Positions 7,741 through 16,741 of a stretch of DNA of 64,000 bases are shown one piece after another. Each line of letters starts with the position of its first letter. The first letter of the stretch is position 1. The position numbers and the translations under genes are program-made. This DNA is from SLLG01 sp964403935 (GTDB lineage: Bacteria > Verrucomicrobiota > Verrucomicrobiia > Opitutales > Oceanipulchritudinaceae). Location of the stretch: NCBI GenBank assembly GCA_964403935.1, contig CAYOIB010000005.1, forward strand, positions 1 through 64,000. Reading direction: 5' to 3'. The notes beneath the pieces are model-generated. The model saw only the letters and a list, made by a program, of their open reading frames with translations, was not told the origin of the DNA and ran no database searches.

Positions 7741-9534
7741 TCAAAAAGACCAGAATAAAGGAATAACGATCATGGAGACAATGAAAGCGACGAAATTGAG
7801 CGGAATCCCAATCCGGGCAAAATCGCTGAAACGATAGCCACCCACACCATAGACATAGGTATTGGTTTGATAGCCAATCGGCGTGGCAAAACTGGCTGAA
7901 GCCGCGATCGCAATGGCCATCAGGAAGGGACGGGGGTCGATCTCCATCATCTGGGCAAGACCGATCGCGACCGACGTAAGAAGAACGGCCACCGCGTTGT
8001 TCGAAAGAACCTCCGTCAGGATACTTGTGAGGAGGTAAATGCCCACCAAGAGCGCAAATGGCTGCCAAGGCTCAGAAACAAAGGTCGAAACGGAGGCAAC
8101 CAGTTGCTGCCCCAGCCAGGCGGACGTCCCGGTCGACTCCATAGCGGCCCCCACCCCCAGCATCCCGAAAATAAGAAAGAGGATGGGCCAATGTATCGCT
8201 TCATAGGCTTCCTTCGTTGTCACGCAGCCCGTCAGAAGCAGTAGGACACATCCAATAATCGCGGCAGGAGCGATCGGCATGATGCCCACGCTAGCCGCCA
8301 CCACAACTCCGGCAATAACCCCCAGAATCAACGGCAATTTTTGGCGCCGGGCGACACTCGCAACGGCAGGCTTGTCCAAGACAATAAGGTCCTCACCGCC
8401 TCGAAGCTGGTCCACCGCTTCGGTTGTGCCGAGGAGGAGGAGTGTATCCCCATGTTCGAGCGTTATCCTGTCAAAGGAATCCCGCATGTTTCGGCCTCTT
8501 CGGTGAATGGCCAAGGGAGCCAGGCGATAACGTTGTCTGAAATTGACGTTTCGCAACGCCTCACCCACGAGGTCCGAATTTGCTCCCAAGACAGCTTCGA
8601 TGAGGACACCTTCCGAGAGGCTGATCCCCGTGAGTCCTTCTCCCAGCGCATCCCGAAGATCCAATCCTTCCGAAGGAACACCCGCTGCCACCTTCGGGGA
8701 CATAGACAGCAACAAGCGGTCACCGGCCTGGAGAATCGCCTCGTTCCCCGGAAGATTGAGGCGCACCCCCCGCCGCAGGATTTCCAAGATCCGCAGCCTC
8801 CGCCCACCGGCACGGGTCACTTCTTCCAGTGTCTTTCCGATCAGCGGGGATTTCTTATCGACGAACGCTTCAATCAGGTATTCCCGGCGCTCTGCCTCCG
8901 TCAGAATCGATGAAAGGGTTTCGCGAACCGGAAGCAGACGCGGACCAAAAATCGTCAGAAAGAGAGTTCCCGCAATAAGAAGGGGGATACCGATGACCGC
9001 GAGTTCAAACATGCCAAAGGCCGAATAACCCGCCTGTACCGCCATCGAGCTCACAATAATATTCGTGCTCGTTCCGATCAGCGTGCAGGAACCGCCAAAG
9101 ATGGAGGCGTAGGAAAGCGGAATGAGAAGCTTCGAAGCCGGCACCTGCATTCTCTGGGCGAGACTGAGGACCACCGGCAAAAACACGATCACCACAGGCG
9201 TGTTATTGACGAATGCTGAAGCGAAGGCGACGACGAGGATCATCGCGGGCAAGACCGTCCGCAGACTCATCTTGGGCAAGCGGGTCAATCCGCCGGCAAT
9301 CACGTCAATCGCCCCGCACCGATCCAGCGCAGCGCTGAGAATGAACATCGCCCCGACCGCAATGGGACCGGGATTGGAAAAGACCGCGAGGGCATCCGCC
9401 GGTGCCAGAAGTCCAAGAACCAGCAGCAAGGCAAAGGCGCCCATCGCCGTTAGCTCCGAAGGGATCTTTTCCCACACGAAAGCGATCAGGATACCGCCCA
9501 ACAGGACCAACATGAATGCGATAGGCCACGTCAT
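7741..9534 (-). CDS. SLC13/DASS-type transporter with two TrkA-C domains
   Basis: About 597 residues from the ATG at 9534, which directly precedes the first membrane segment (MTWPIAFMLVLLGG); the longer frame upstream is hydrophilic and unlike the family. An N-terminal membrane half (residues 1-215) has the SNPGPIAVGAMF and FVNNTPVVIVF stretches and the GTSTNIIVSSM motif. Two soluble RCK-C/TrkA-C modules follow (about 225-400), then a C-terminal membrane half with TEVLSNNAVAVLLT and FATPIGYQTNTYVYG. These repeated NTP/TNI and SNN-type motifs identify SLC13-like anion symporters for dicarboxylate, sulfate or related substrates. The substrate is unknown. It is divergent from hemF with about 160 bases between them. 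Confidence 0.9.
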   Translation of the reverse strand: MTWPIAFMLVLLGGILIAFVWEKIPSELTAMGAFALLLVLGLLAPADALAVFSNPGPIAVGAMFILSAALDRCGAIDVIAGGLTRLPKMSLRTVLPAMILVVAFASAFVNNTPVVIVFLPVVLSLAQRMQVPASKLLIPLSYASIFGGSCTLIGTSTNIIVSSMAVQAGYSAFGMFELAVIGIPLLIAGTLFLTIFGPRLLPVRETLSSILTEAERREYLIEAFVDKKSPLIGKTLEEVTRAGGRRLRILEILRRGVRLNLPGNEAILQAGDRLLLSMSPKVAAGVPSEGLDLRDALGEGLTGISLSEGVLIEAVLGANSDLVGEALRNVNFRQRYRLAPLAIHRRGRNMRDSFDRITLEHGDTLLLLGTTEAVDQLRGGEDLIVLDKPAVASVARRQKLPLILGVIAGVVVAASVGIMPIAPAAIIGCVLLLLTGCVTTKEAYEAIHWPILFLIFGMLGVGAAMESTGTSAWLGQQLVASVSTFVSEPWQPFALLVGIYLLTSILTEVLSNNAVAVLLTSVAIGLAQMMEIDPRPFLMAIAIAASASFATPIGYQTNTYVYGVGGYRFSDFARIGIPLNFVAFIVSMIVIPLFWSF

Positions 9535-9694
9535 TTGGGGTGCCACTCGAATCAGAAACAGGCAGACCGGCGAGAAAGAAATCCACCGGCTCTCCGGGAG
9601 GGGCACTTCCCCGCAGGCAAGGAGCACGCGGTGCCGCCTTTGGCGTTGCACGGGGGCGGAAGGGGTGGTTGCTTGCCTTCCCGTGCAATCACCT

Positions 9695-10624
9695 GTGGAC
9701 ATCACCGCCGTCGAATCGTTTTTAACCTCGTTGCAGCAACGGATCCTCCAAGCCCTCAGCGATCTGGATCCGGCCCTCGTGGAACGTGAGGATCGCTGGA
9801 AGCGCCCCGGCGGCGGGGGCGGCCGCTCCGTTGCGGTGTCGGGTAACGTTTTTGAGAAGGGGGCGGTCAACTTTTCCGACGTCCACGGCGACACCCTTCC
9901 ACCGGCGGCGACGAAGAACCGGCCGCAGCTTGCGGGACGCCCCTTTCGGGCGTTGGGCGTCAGCGTTGTTATCCATCCTCTGAATCCCTTTATCCCCACC
10001 AGCCACATGAACGTGCGCTTCTTCCGGGCGAATGCCGACGAGCCGGTCTGGTGGTTTGGAGGCGGGTTCGACCTCACGCCCTACTATCCGTATTGGTCGG
10101 ATGCCGTGGAGTGGCATCGTGCAGCCGAAGGGGCCTGCAAGGATTTTGGGACTGATCTCTACGAGCGCTTCAAGGCGGAATGCGACCGCTACTTCTACCT
10201 TCCCCACCGGCAGGAAGCCCGCGGGGTCGGCGGACTTTTCTTCGATGACTTCAATGAGGACGGCTTTGAAGCGGCTTTCGGCTTCACCCGCACGGTGGGC
10301 GAAACCTTCGTCAAAGCCTATACCGCTCTGGTTCGAAAGCGGATGCTCACCCCTTACGAGGACCAACACCGTCATTTCCAGCTCTATCGGCGGGGGCGCT
10401 ATGTGGAGTTCAACCTGCTTCACGACAGAGGAACCCTCTTCGGCCTGCAGAGCGGAGGGAGAACCGAGAGTATTCTCCTGTCCCTGCCCCCGCTGGTTCG
10501 CTGGGATTACAATTGGTCCCCACCACCAGGCTCTCACGAAGCAGCCTTGCAGGAGCATTTCCTCAAGCCCCGCAACTGGTTGCAGGAGCCACCCCCCGAA
10601 GCCTTGCTCCCGGAGGCGAGATAG
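9695..10624 (+). CDS. hemF: Oxygen-dependent coproporphyrinogen-III oxidase
   Basis: About 309 residues. It oxidatively decarboxylates coproporphyrinogen III to protoporphyrinogen IX using oxygen. Long stretches match HemF: EDRWKRPGGGGGRS, GKN-type FEKGAVNFSDVHG, FIPTSHMNVRFF, WWFGGGFDLTPYYPY, GVGGLFFDDFNEDGF and the C-terminal YRRGRYVEFNLLHDRGT. The open frame extends far upstream, but that part overlaps the divergent transporter. A GTG at 9695 gives the spacing to EDRWKR seen in E. coli HemF; a GTG at 9683 is the alternative. It leads a plus-strand haem operon with hemE, hemN and a protoporphyrinogen oxidase gene. Confidence 0.95.
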   Translation: MDITAVESFLTSLQQRILQALSDLDPALVEREDRWKRPGGGGGRSVAVSGNVFEKGAVNFSDVHGDTLPPAATKNRPQLAGRPFRALGVSVVIHPLNPFIPTSHMNVRFFRANADEPVWWFGGGFDLTPYYPYWSDAVEWHRAAEGACKDFGTDLYERFKAECDRYFYLPHRQEARGVGGLFFDDFNEDGFEAAFGFTRTVGETFVKAYTALVRKRMLTPYEDQHRHFQLYRRGRYVEFNLLHDRGTLFGLQSGGRTESILLSLPPLVRWDYNWSPPPGSHEAALQEHFLKPRNWLQEPPPEALLPEAR

Positions 10625-10642
10625 CCATGCTTATAGCTCTTC

Positions 10643-11671
10643 ATGATGAATTCTCGCGAACGCTTCAATGCCGCCCTCGGCTGCAAACCATTGGACCGCC
10701 CACCTGTCTGGATCATGCGCCAGGCAGGCCGCTACCTCCCTGAATACCGTGCGCTCAAAGAACGGCATTCCTTCATCGAGATGGTGCGCACGCCAGAACT
10801 GGCAACTGAAGTGACACTCCAGCCCCTGCGGCGGTTTCCCCTCGATGCCGCCATCCTGTTCAGCGACATCCTGATTATTCCGGAGGCTCTCGGGCAGGAC
10901 TATTCCTTCCGCGAAGAGGGCGGGATCGCCATGGCTTACGCTCTCGATTCGACGGCCCGGATTCACGCCCTCGAAGCGGATCGGGTTCGGGAGCGACTCG
11001 CTTACGTCCCGGCTGCCCTCGAGTTGATCCGGAAGGAACTACAGGGCCAAACCGCCCTCCTCGGTTTTGCCGGCTCGCCCTGGACCTTGGCCACCTACAT
11101 GGTCGAAGGCGGCTCCAGCAAAGATTTTTCGCGCGCCAAAGCGCTCTTCTTCAGAGAGCCCGCCGCCTTTCACACCCTCATGGAGCGACTGGTTGACGCC
11201 ATTGTGACGCTTTGCCAGATAAAGATCGAAGCGGGCGTCGATGCGCTTCAAATCTTCGATTCCTGGGGCGCGGCCTGTCCGGGGGAACTCTACGAAGAGA
11301 TGTCCCTGAAATGGATCCGGCAGGTGATCGATCGCCTGCCGCCGGATTTTCCGATCATCCTCTACGCCAAGGGCATGGCACACCATGCGACGGAACTCTG
11401 CTCGACGGGCGCTCGGGCCCTCGGGATCGACTGGACAGTGGAACTCGGAAGCTTCCGCGACCAACTGGCACCCGATCGTGCGGTTCAGGGAAATCTGGAT
11501 CCCATCATTTTGGAGCTGGATCCCTCCACCGTTCGAACCCAGGTGACGGCTCTGCTTCAACGGATGCATGCGAAGCCCGGCTACATCTTCAATTTAGGAC
11601 ATGGAATAACCCCCCGCGCCCGGGTGGAAAGCGTTGCCGAACTGGTTCAGACGGTTCGAGATTACCGGTGA
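10643..11671 (+). CDS. hemE: Uroporphyrinogen decarboxylase
   Basis: A 342-residue enzyme that removes four carboxylates from uroporphyrinogen III to give coproporphyrinogen III. The family signatures are PVWIMRQAGRYLPEYR near the N-terminus, AAILFSDILIIPEALG, GFAGSPWTLATYMVEG and the C-terminal NLGHGITPRARVES. Length is normal. The start is a tandem ATGATG at 10643 or 10646. The stop TGA overlaps the hemN start codon by one base (TGATG), consistent with translational coupling. It sits 18 bases after hemF. Confidence 0.97.
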   Translation: MMNSRERFNAALGCKPLDRPPVWIMRQAGRYLPEYRALKERHSFIEMVRTPELATEVTLQPLRRFPLDAAILFSDILIIPEALGQDYSFREEGGIAMAYALDSTARIHALEADRVRERLAYVPAALELIRKELQGQTALLGFAGSPWTLATYMVEGGSSKDFSRAKALFFREPAAFHTLMERLVDAIVTLCQIKIEAGVDALQIFDSWGAACPGELYEEMSLKWIRQVIDRLPPDFPIILYAKGMAHHATELCSTGARALGIDWTVELGSFRDQLAPDRAVQGNLDPIILELDPSTVRTQVTALLQRMHAKPGYIFNLGHGITPRARVESVAELVQTVRDYR

Positions 11672-13044
11672 TGATAACGGATACGGAAAGCCCCCGCTTC
11701 GATCGATCGTTGATCGAGAAGTATGACCGACCCGGCCCGCGCTACACGTCCTACCCGACAGCTTTGCAGTTCTCTCCGGAAGTGCCCCACGCGAAGCTGC
11801 TGGAAGATTGCCGTGAAACGGCGGGCCCCCTTTCCGTTTACCTTCACCTTCCGTTTTGCGAGAGCTTGTGCTGGTTTTGCGCCTGCACGACCGTGATCAC
11901 CCTGAATCATGGTCGCGCCGATGCCTACCTCGACACCCTCGAAGCTGAAATGGAGTTGATGAAGCCCTATCTGCCCGAGGACCGCTCCCTCGCCCAGCTG
12001 CATCTCGGCGGCGGCTCCCCGAGTTTTCTGAAAGCCCATCAGCTCGAGCGCCTCGGCTCCATTCTCCGGTGCCACTTCAGCGTCGCCGAGGATCCCGAAT
12101 TCTCCGCCGAGCTGGACCCGCGCACCCTCACCGAAGAAAAGGTCGCCATCCTCCGGGAAAGCGGCTTCACCCGGGCATCCTTTGGCATACAGGATGTGAA
12201 TCCGGAAGTGCAGGTCGCCATCCACCGGATCCAGCCCGACAGCCTCAACCGCGAGACGATTGGATGGGTGAGGGATGCAGGATTCACCTCTGTAAACATT
12301 GACCTGATCTACGGGTTACCCAAGCAAACCCCAGCGTCCTTCGATGCGACGCTGGAAGCCATTCTGGCTTATGATCCGGATCGCATTGCCTTGTTCAGCT
12401 ACGCCCATGTGCCGTGGGTGGCCCCCGCCCAGAAGATTCTGGCGCGCTCCACCCTCCCCTCGGCCGAGGCGAAACTTGATCTGCTCGAACTCGCCGTGGC
12501 CCGCCTGACACAGGCTGGCTACATCTTTATCGGGATGGATCATTTCGCCAAAGCAACAGACCCATTGGCTCTGGCCGCGCAGAACGGGAGCCTGCACCGG
12601 AATTTCCAAGGCTACAGCACACGGGGTGGACTGAACCTCTGCGCCTTCGGCATGTCTTCAATCTCCCAAAGCGGCCGCGCCTACCGGCAGAACAATAAAG
12701 ACCTTGTCGCCTACACCAAGGATGTCTCGAACGGGCGCATCCCCTTGGAGCGCGGCTACTGCTTGAGTCCCAATGACGAGATGCGGCGAGCGCTCATCAT
12801 GGAGCTGATGTGCAAATTCTCGGTTGATCCGGATGCCAAGGCCCGGAAATGGGGCATGGATCCAGATGTCGAGTTTTCGAGCACCCGCCAACAACTCGAA
12901 GTGATGGAGGCGGATGGTCTCATCGAATGGTCGGGATCCCGCCTGAACGTCACCCCTTCCGGGCGCTTTGTCATCCGGAACATTGCGATGGCCTTTGACC
13001 CCCACGTCCGCATCGCGGAAAACCGTCACGCCCGAACAATTTGA
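11671..13044 (+). CDS. hemN: Oxygen-independent coproporphyrinogen-III dehydrogenase (radical SAM)
   Basis: A 457-residue radical-SAM enzyme that performs the HemF reaction without oxygen. The start is fixed by overlap with hemE and by the conserved N-terminal LIEKYDRPGPRYTSYPTA. The 4Fe-4S motif C-X3-C-X2-C is CESLCWFC, preceded by VYLHLPF, and is followed by the extra Cys in the CAC context typical of true HemN. HLGGGSPSFL, ELDPRTLT and GIQDVNPEVQ are further signatures. The full length and C-terminal domain argue against a HemW-type relative. Having hemF and hemN in one operon supports haem synthesis both with and without oxygen. Confidence 0.95.
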   Translation: MITDTESPRFDRSLIEKYDRPGPRYTSYPTALQFSPEVPHAKLLEDCRETAGPLSVYLHLPFCESLCWFCACTTVITLNHGRADAYLDTLEAEMELMKPYLPEDRSLAQLHLGGGSPSFLKAHQLERLGSILRCHFSVAEDPEFSAELDPRTLTEEKVAILRESGFTRASFGIQDVNPEVQVAIHRIQPDSLNRETIGWVRDAGFTSVNIDLIYGLPKQTPASFDATLEAILAYDPDRIALFSYAHVPWVAPAQKILARSTLPSAEAKLDLLELAVARLTQAGYIFIGMDHFAKATDPLALAAQNGSLHRNFQGYSTRGGLNLCAFGMSSISQSGRAYRQNNKDLVAYTKDVSNGRIPLERGYCLSPNDEMRRALIMELMCKFSVDPDAKARKWGMDPDVEFSSTRQQLEVMEADGLIEWSGSRLNVTPSGRFVIRNIAMAFDPHVRIAENRHARTI

Positions 13045-14441
13045 CAGCGCGCCCCTCAACCTCCCATCCCGGACCCTCCGTGCTCATCCTCGGAGCGGGT
13101 ATTAGCGGCCTCACCTTGGCCTGGAGCCTGCGGAAGCAGGGCATTCACTGCCAGGTAATCGACCCTGCACGCCGGGTCGGCGGCGTTATCCGAACCGACC
13201 GCGGGGTCAGTGGTTGTATCTTTGAAAGCGGTCCAAGTTCCCTGCAGATCAAGTCTCGCCGGGTCGAAACGCTCATCCACGAGGCCGGACTGGCCAGCAA
13301 GATCGTCGAGGCCAATCCTGCCGCCCGAAAGCGCTTTGTTATTCAGGGCGGAGCTCCCATTGCTCTCCCCGGTTCCCTCCTCGGTGCCGTCACCACCCCA
13401 CTCTATTCGTTCAAAGACAAGCTCCGCCTCCTGCGTGAGCCCTTTATCGCTCCCACCTCCAAATCCGACGAATCTCTTGAGTCCTTTGCCACCCGTCGGC
13501 TGGGCAAGGCATTTGCCGATTATGGCGTATCGGTTCTCGCTTCAGGAATCTACGCCGGAGACCCCACAAAGCTTTCTATCCGCCACGGCTTTCCCAAGGT
13601 CTGGAATCTTGAAAAAGCTCACGGCTCGCTCATCCGCGGGGCTCTGAAACTTAAGATGGAGGCAAAGAAATCAGAGCGTTACAGACCGCGTCTGGTGTCC
13701 TTTGAGAACGGCCTCGAAACCCTTCCCGAAGAATTGGCCAAGTCGCTTGAAGAACAAGTGATGACCGGCACCACGCCCCTGAGCATCCAGCGACTCAACA
13801 ATCGATGGAAGGTGCGTTGGGAAGGCCCGGACGGCCCCGGTGGCGGCACTTTCAACAAGTTGGTTGTGACCGCGCCCCTGCATCTCTGGCCCGGACTGCC
13901 AGTCGACGATTTTGTCCGCGATCAGTTCAATTCGCTTCCGCAGGTTTCCTACTCCCCGCTAACCGTCCTTGGCGTGGCCTACCCCCGGACCGCGGTAGGC
14001 CACCCGCTCGATGGATTCGGACTCCTCGCTCCTCTCAAGGAAAAGCGGCGCATCCTCGGGGCACTCTTTGCCTCGCAACTGTTCCCCGGTCGCGCCCCGA
14101 CCGACTTGGCTACTTTCACTGTGTTTGTCGGGGGCGCAACCATGCCCAAGCTGTCTACCCTGCCGGATTACGCTTTGCATGAGCTGCTACACCATGAGCT
14201 CTCGGCCCTCTTTGGGATCACCGAGCTCCCTCAGTTGATCCGGCGCTATGATTGGCCCAAAGCCATCCCGCAATACAATGTCGGGTACGACTTTTTTCTC
14301 GGTGCCCTCGCCCGCGTGGAACATGCCCTACCCGGTTTTCATGCTCTCGGAAACTTCCGTGGAGGCCCAGGAATCAGCGATTGCATTGAGAGCGCCCTCT
14401 CCCTGGCGGAGCGCATTGCCGCCGAATCGGATTCGGCCTGA
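13041..14441 (+). CDS. hemG: Protoporphyrinogen oxidase (HemY/HemG-type flavoprotein)
   Basis: About 466 residues; an FAD enzyme that oxidises protoporphyrinogen IX to protoporphyrin IX. The dinucleotide site is VLILGAGISGLTLAWSLRKQG near residues 14-34, followed by VIDPARRVGGVIRT and FESGPSSLQ, the PPOX signature. The C-terminal FAD contact ALGNFRGGPGISDCIESA is also present. The start appears to be a TTG in a TTGA overlap with the hemN stop; a GTG at 13080 is possible but would shorten the N-terminus. It is the last gene of the haem operon. The product is the oxygen-dependent HemY type of PPOX, unrelated to E. coli flavodoxin-like HemG. Confidence 0.9.
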   Translation: MTARPSTSHPGPSVLILGAGISGLTLAWSLRKQGIHCQVIDPARRVGGVIRTDRGVSGCIFESGPSSLQIKSRRVETLIHEAGLASKIVEANPAARKRFVIQGGAPIALPGSLLGAVTTPLYSFKDKLRLLREPFIAPTSKSDESLESFATRRLGKAFADYGVSVLASGIYAGDPTKLSIRHGFPKVWNLEKAHGSLIRGALKLKMEAKKSERYRPRLVSFENGLETLPEELAKSLEEQVMTGTTPLSIQRLNNRWKVRWEGPDGPGGGTFNKLVVTAPLHLWPGLPVDDFVRDQFNSLPQVSYSPLTVLGVAYPRTAVGHPLDGFGLLAPLKEKRRILGALFASQLFPGRAPTDLATFTVFVGGATMPKLSTLPDYALHELLHHELSALFGITELPQLIRRYDWPKAIPQYNVGYDFFLGALARVEHALPGFHALGNFRGGPGISDCIESALSLAERIAAESDSA

Positions 14442-14445
14442 GGGG

Positions 14446-14658
14446 TCAGGAGTCCTCGACCGTAAACCCGATCTTCAGTCCAACCTGATAATGCACCACC
14501 TTCTGGTCGTCGATATGGCCGCGAATCTCGTCGACTTCGAACCACCGCATATTCTTCACGGATTTGCTCGCTCGCTTCACCGCGTTGTTAATCGCTTCTT
14601 CGATGGAATTCCGGGACGAACCGACGAGTTCGATTTTCTTGTAGATATGATCACTCAT
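14446..14658 (-). CDS. Dodecin family flavin-binding protein
   Basis: A 70-residue protein, starting MSDHIYKKIELVGSS, that matches dodecin over its full length: the helix SIEEAINNAVKRASKSVKNMRWFEV and the strands VDEIRGHID and VVHYQVGLKIGF. Dodecins form 12-subunit shells that store or buffer flavins in the cytoplasm. The conserved Trp in MRWFEV is the flavin-stacking residue. A longer open frame upstream is unrelated and rejected. The gene is convergent with the flavoprotein protoporphyrinogen oxidase, with only four bases between the stops. Confidence 0.93.
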   Translation of the reverse strand: MSDHIYKKIELVGSSRNSIEEAINNAVKRASKSVKNMRWFEVDEIRGHIDDQKVVHYQVGLKIGFTVEDS

Positions 14659-14757
14659 TGTTTTACGGGCTTCAAATTTAGGTTTTCGGCACTTTGCACA
14701 GAACCATTCTGACACGGAACCACCCGAGGCGTCAAATGGCAGACAGGAAAGGTCGCT

Positions 14758-15327
14758 TCAATCCGCTTTTCCACCACCCGCTGGAGTGATGGGCACAGGC
14801 TTGCCCGCCTCCTTTGGCCGATCCCGCCGATAGACGTAGCGATTCAGCTCTTCAAGGGTCACCACCGCCGGTGCCTCCCTTTCCGCGGTCGAATCAAATG
14901 ACACCCGGGCAACGGGCGCTTCTTGAACCCAGAGAGCTTCCCGTCGCTGGAGAGCCCGTGGCTGATCCTGCCTGGCGGCACGCACTTGTGAAAGTCGCCC
15001 TCGTGGCCTGGCGAGGCGTCCGGAAGCTGGCTCATGCTGCGGGTGGCGCACCCCGCCCAAAGACATCTTCCCGCTGAAAGTGCGCGAGGCCTTCTCCTTC
15101 GCTTTCGGCAACGTCACGCCGCGATCAGCTTTCTCCCGCGTGGGATGGAGGATCACTCGGGGCGGAGCGCCGGTAGCGTCCGCGGGTGTCGAGGCTCTAC
15201 CGAAGGGCATGGGCTTCAGTGTCACAGCCTTCAAAGGAACCGTCGCCCGAAGGTCCGGTTCGAGCCCCGCCCGCACAGGTAAAGCCAGAGTCAGCAGGAG
15301 GAGGCCAATCGCCAGACAACGAAACAT
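14758..15327 (-). CDS. Secreted protein of unknown function
   Basis: A 189-residue protein with a clear signal peptide (MFRCLAIGLLLLTLALPVRAG; predicted cut after ALPVRA). The mature part is basic, rich in Pro, Arg, Ala and Lys and probably largely disordered. It ends in the more ordered stretch VVTLEELNRYVYRRDRP and a low-complexity GGGKAD tail. No domain was recognised. Its reading frame is well supported by the signal peptide and typical codon usage. It lies 99 bases upstream of dodecin on the same strand and diverges from thyA. Function unknown. Confidence 0.6.
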   Translation of the reverse strand: MFRCLAIGLLLLTLALPVRAGLEPDLRATVPLKAVTLKPMPFGRASTPADATGAPPRVILHPTREKADRGVTLPKAKEKASRTFSGKMSLGGVRHPQHEPASGRLARPRGRLSQVRAARQDQPRALQRREALWVQEAPVARVSFDSTAEREAPAVVTLEELNRYVYRRDRPKEAGKPVPITPAGGGKAD

Positions 15328-15433
15328 GGCTCCGGAAAATGCGATTTTTTCCTGTAAACATCAAGAGGGGAAATCATCCCTGACTTCGCGCCTCGCCAAA
15401 GAACGCATTGCCAAAGAACACCCGCCTCCCACG

Positions 15434-16243
15434 ATGAACCCCATGGAGCCTTACCTCGATCTTTTGCGCCACGTTTTTGCACATGGAAAAGAGCGGACGG
15501 ACCGAACAGGCGTCGGCACCCGGTCTATCTTTGGTGCCCAGACGCGCTACGATCTGCGGCAGGGCTTTCCTCTGGTGACGACAAAGAAGGTTTACACCCG
15601 GGGAATCATCCAGGAACTTCTGTGGTTCCTCAAGGGGGACACCAACATCTCCTACCTCCATGAGCACAAGGTCCGGATCTGGGATGAATGGGCCGATGAA
15701 AAAGGCGATCTTGGCCGTGTTTACGGAGCCCAGTGGACGGACTGGCGCGCGCCCGACGGACGACGCATTCACCAAATCGACGCCGTCATCGAGTCCATCC
15801 GGAAAAACCCCGGAAGCCGACGACACATTGTCAACGCATGGAACGTCGGTGAACTGGAGGAAATGGCGCTCCCTCCGTGCCACACCCTCTTCCAGTTTTA
15901 CGTCGACCTCGAAACAAAGGAACTCAGCTGCCAGCTCTACCAGCGCAGTGCCGACCTTTTTCTCGGCGTGCCCTTCAACATCGCCTCCTACAGCCTGCTC
16001 ACCCTGATGGTGGCGCAGGTTTGCGGCCTGAAGCCCGGGGAGTTCATTCACACGCTCGGGGACGCGCATATTTACAGCAACCACTTGGCTCAGGTGAAGA
16101 CACAACTCGATCGGGTGCCGAGGCCGCTTCCTCGCATGGAAATCGATCCGGCAGTCCGTTCGATCCATGATTTCCGTGAGGAGCACTTCACACTGGTCGA
16201 CTACAACCCCCATCCGGCTCTCAAGGGAGCGGTCGCCGTATGA
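15434..16243 (+). CDS. thyA: Thymidylate synthase
   Basis: About 269 residues. It methylates dUMP to dTMP with methylenetetrahydrofolate, producing dihydrofolate. The start MNPMEPYLDLL fits ThyA; the frame is open further upstream, but that part covers the divergent secreted gene's leader. Conserved motifs are ERTDRTGVGTRSIFG, LLWFLKGDTNI, GRVYGAQWTDW, the catalytic ALPPCHTLFQFYVD (nucleophilic Cys), QLYQRSADLFLGVPFNIASY and HIYSNHL. The stop overlaps the folA ATG by four bases (ATGA), so ThyA and the enzyme recycling its dihydrofolate are translationally coupled. Confidence 0.97.
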   Translation: MNPMEPYLDLLRHVFAHGKERTDRTGVGTRSIFGAQTRYDLRQGFPLVTTKKVYTRGIIQELLWFLKGDTNISYLHEHKVRIWDEWADEKGDLGRVYGAQWTDWRAPDGRRIHQIDAVIESIRKNPGSRRHIVNAWNVGELEEMALPPCHTLFQFYVDLETKELSCQLYQRSADLFLGVPFNIASYSLLTLMVAQVCGLKPGEFIHTLGDAHIYSNHLAQVKTQLDRVPRPLPRMEIDPAVRSIHDFREEHFTLVDYNPHPALKGAVAV

Positions 16244-16740
16244 ATTTGAACGCCCCGACTCCCCGCTCCTGGAAAGCCATCGCCGCTATGGCGGAAAACC
16301 GTGTCATAGGAAACGATGGAAAACTGCCCTGGAAGGTGCCGGGCGATCTCAAATGGGTGAAGACATGCACCTATGGCCACGCGATCGTTATGGGGCGAAA
16401 GACCCTCGAATCGATGGGGAAGCCGCTCCCCGGGCGCCTCAACATCGTTCTCTCACAATCTCTACAGGAGATTGAGGGGTGCCTTGTCCTCCCGGACTTC
16501 GAGGCCTTGAAACAGTTCAGAACGGATCGTGAACTCTGGATTTTTGGCGGTGCCAACCTCTATGAACAGGCCCTGCCTTTTGTGGGCGATCTTTACCTGA
16601 CCCTCATTCGGGCACAGCCTGAAGGGGACACATTCTTTCCGGAATTCGAGGATCGCTTCAAGCTGGTATCAATTATTGAATCTTATCCTACCCACGAGAT
16701 CCGCCACTACAAAAACCAGACGACCGCGCCTCTCGATTAA
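16240..16740 (+). CDS. folA: Dihydrofolate reductase
   Basis: A 166-residue enzyme that reduces dihydrofolate made by the preceding ThyA. The N-terminal WKAIAAMAENRVIGNDGKLPWKVPGDL contains the family substrate-binding pattern with the acidic residue of the Asp27/Glu type next in HAIVMGRKTLESMGKPLPGR. The middle WIFGGANLYEQALP is the NADPH-contact GG motif, and the C-terminal YLTLI...GDTFFPEF is typical. Length is normal. Its stop is one base away from that of the convergent gpsA. Confidence 0.96.
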   Translation: MNLNAPTPRSWKAIAAMAENRVIGNDGKLPWKVPGDLKWVKTCTYGHAIVMGRKTLESMGKPLPGRLNIVLSQSLQEIEGCLVLPDFEALKQFRTDRELWIFGGANLYEQALPFVGDLYLTLIRAQPEGDTFFPEFEDRFKLVSIIESYPTHEIRHYKNQTTAPLD

Positions 16741-16741
16741 C

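Noticed and set aside
9122..9694. Upstream extension of the hemF reading frame
   Set aside because: It overlaps the divergent transporter gene, and the extra ~190 residues have no HemF similarity; a GTG near 9695 gives normal length.
11212..11670. Upstream extension of the hemN reading frame
   Set aside because: It overlaps hemE in another frame; the ATG at 11671 fits the HemN N-terminus and overlaps the hemE stop.
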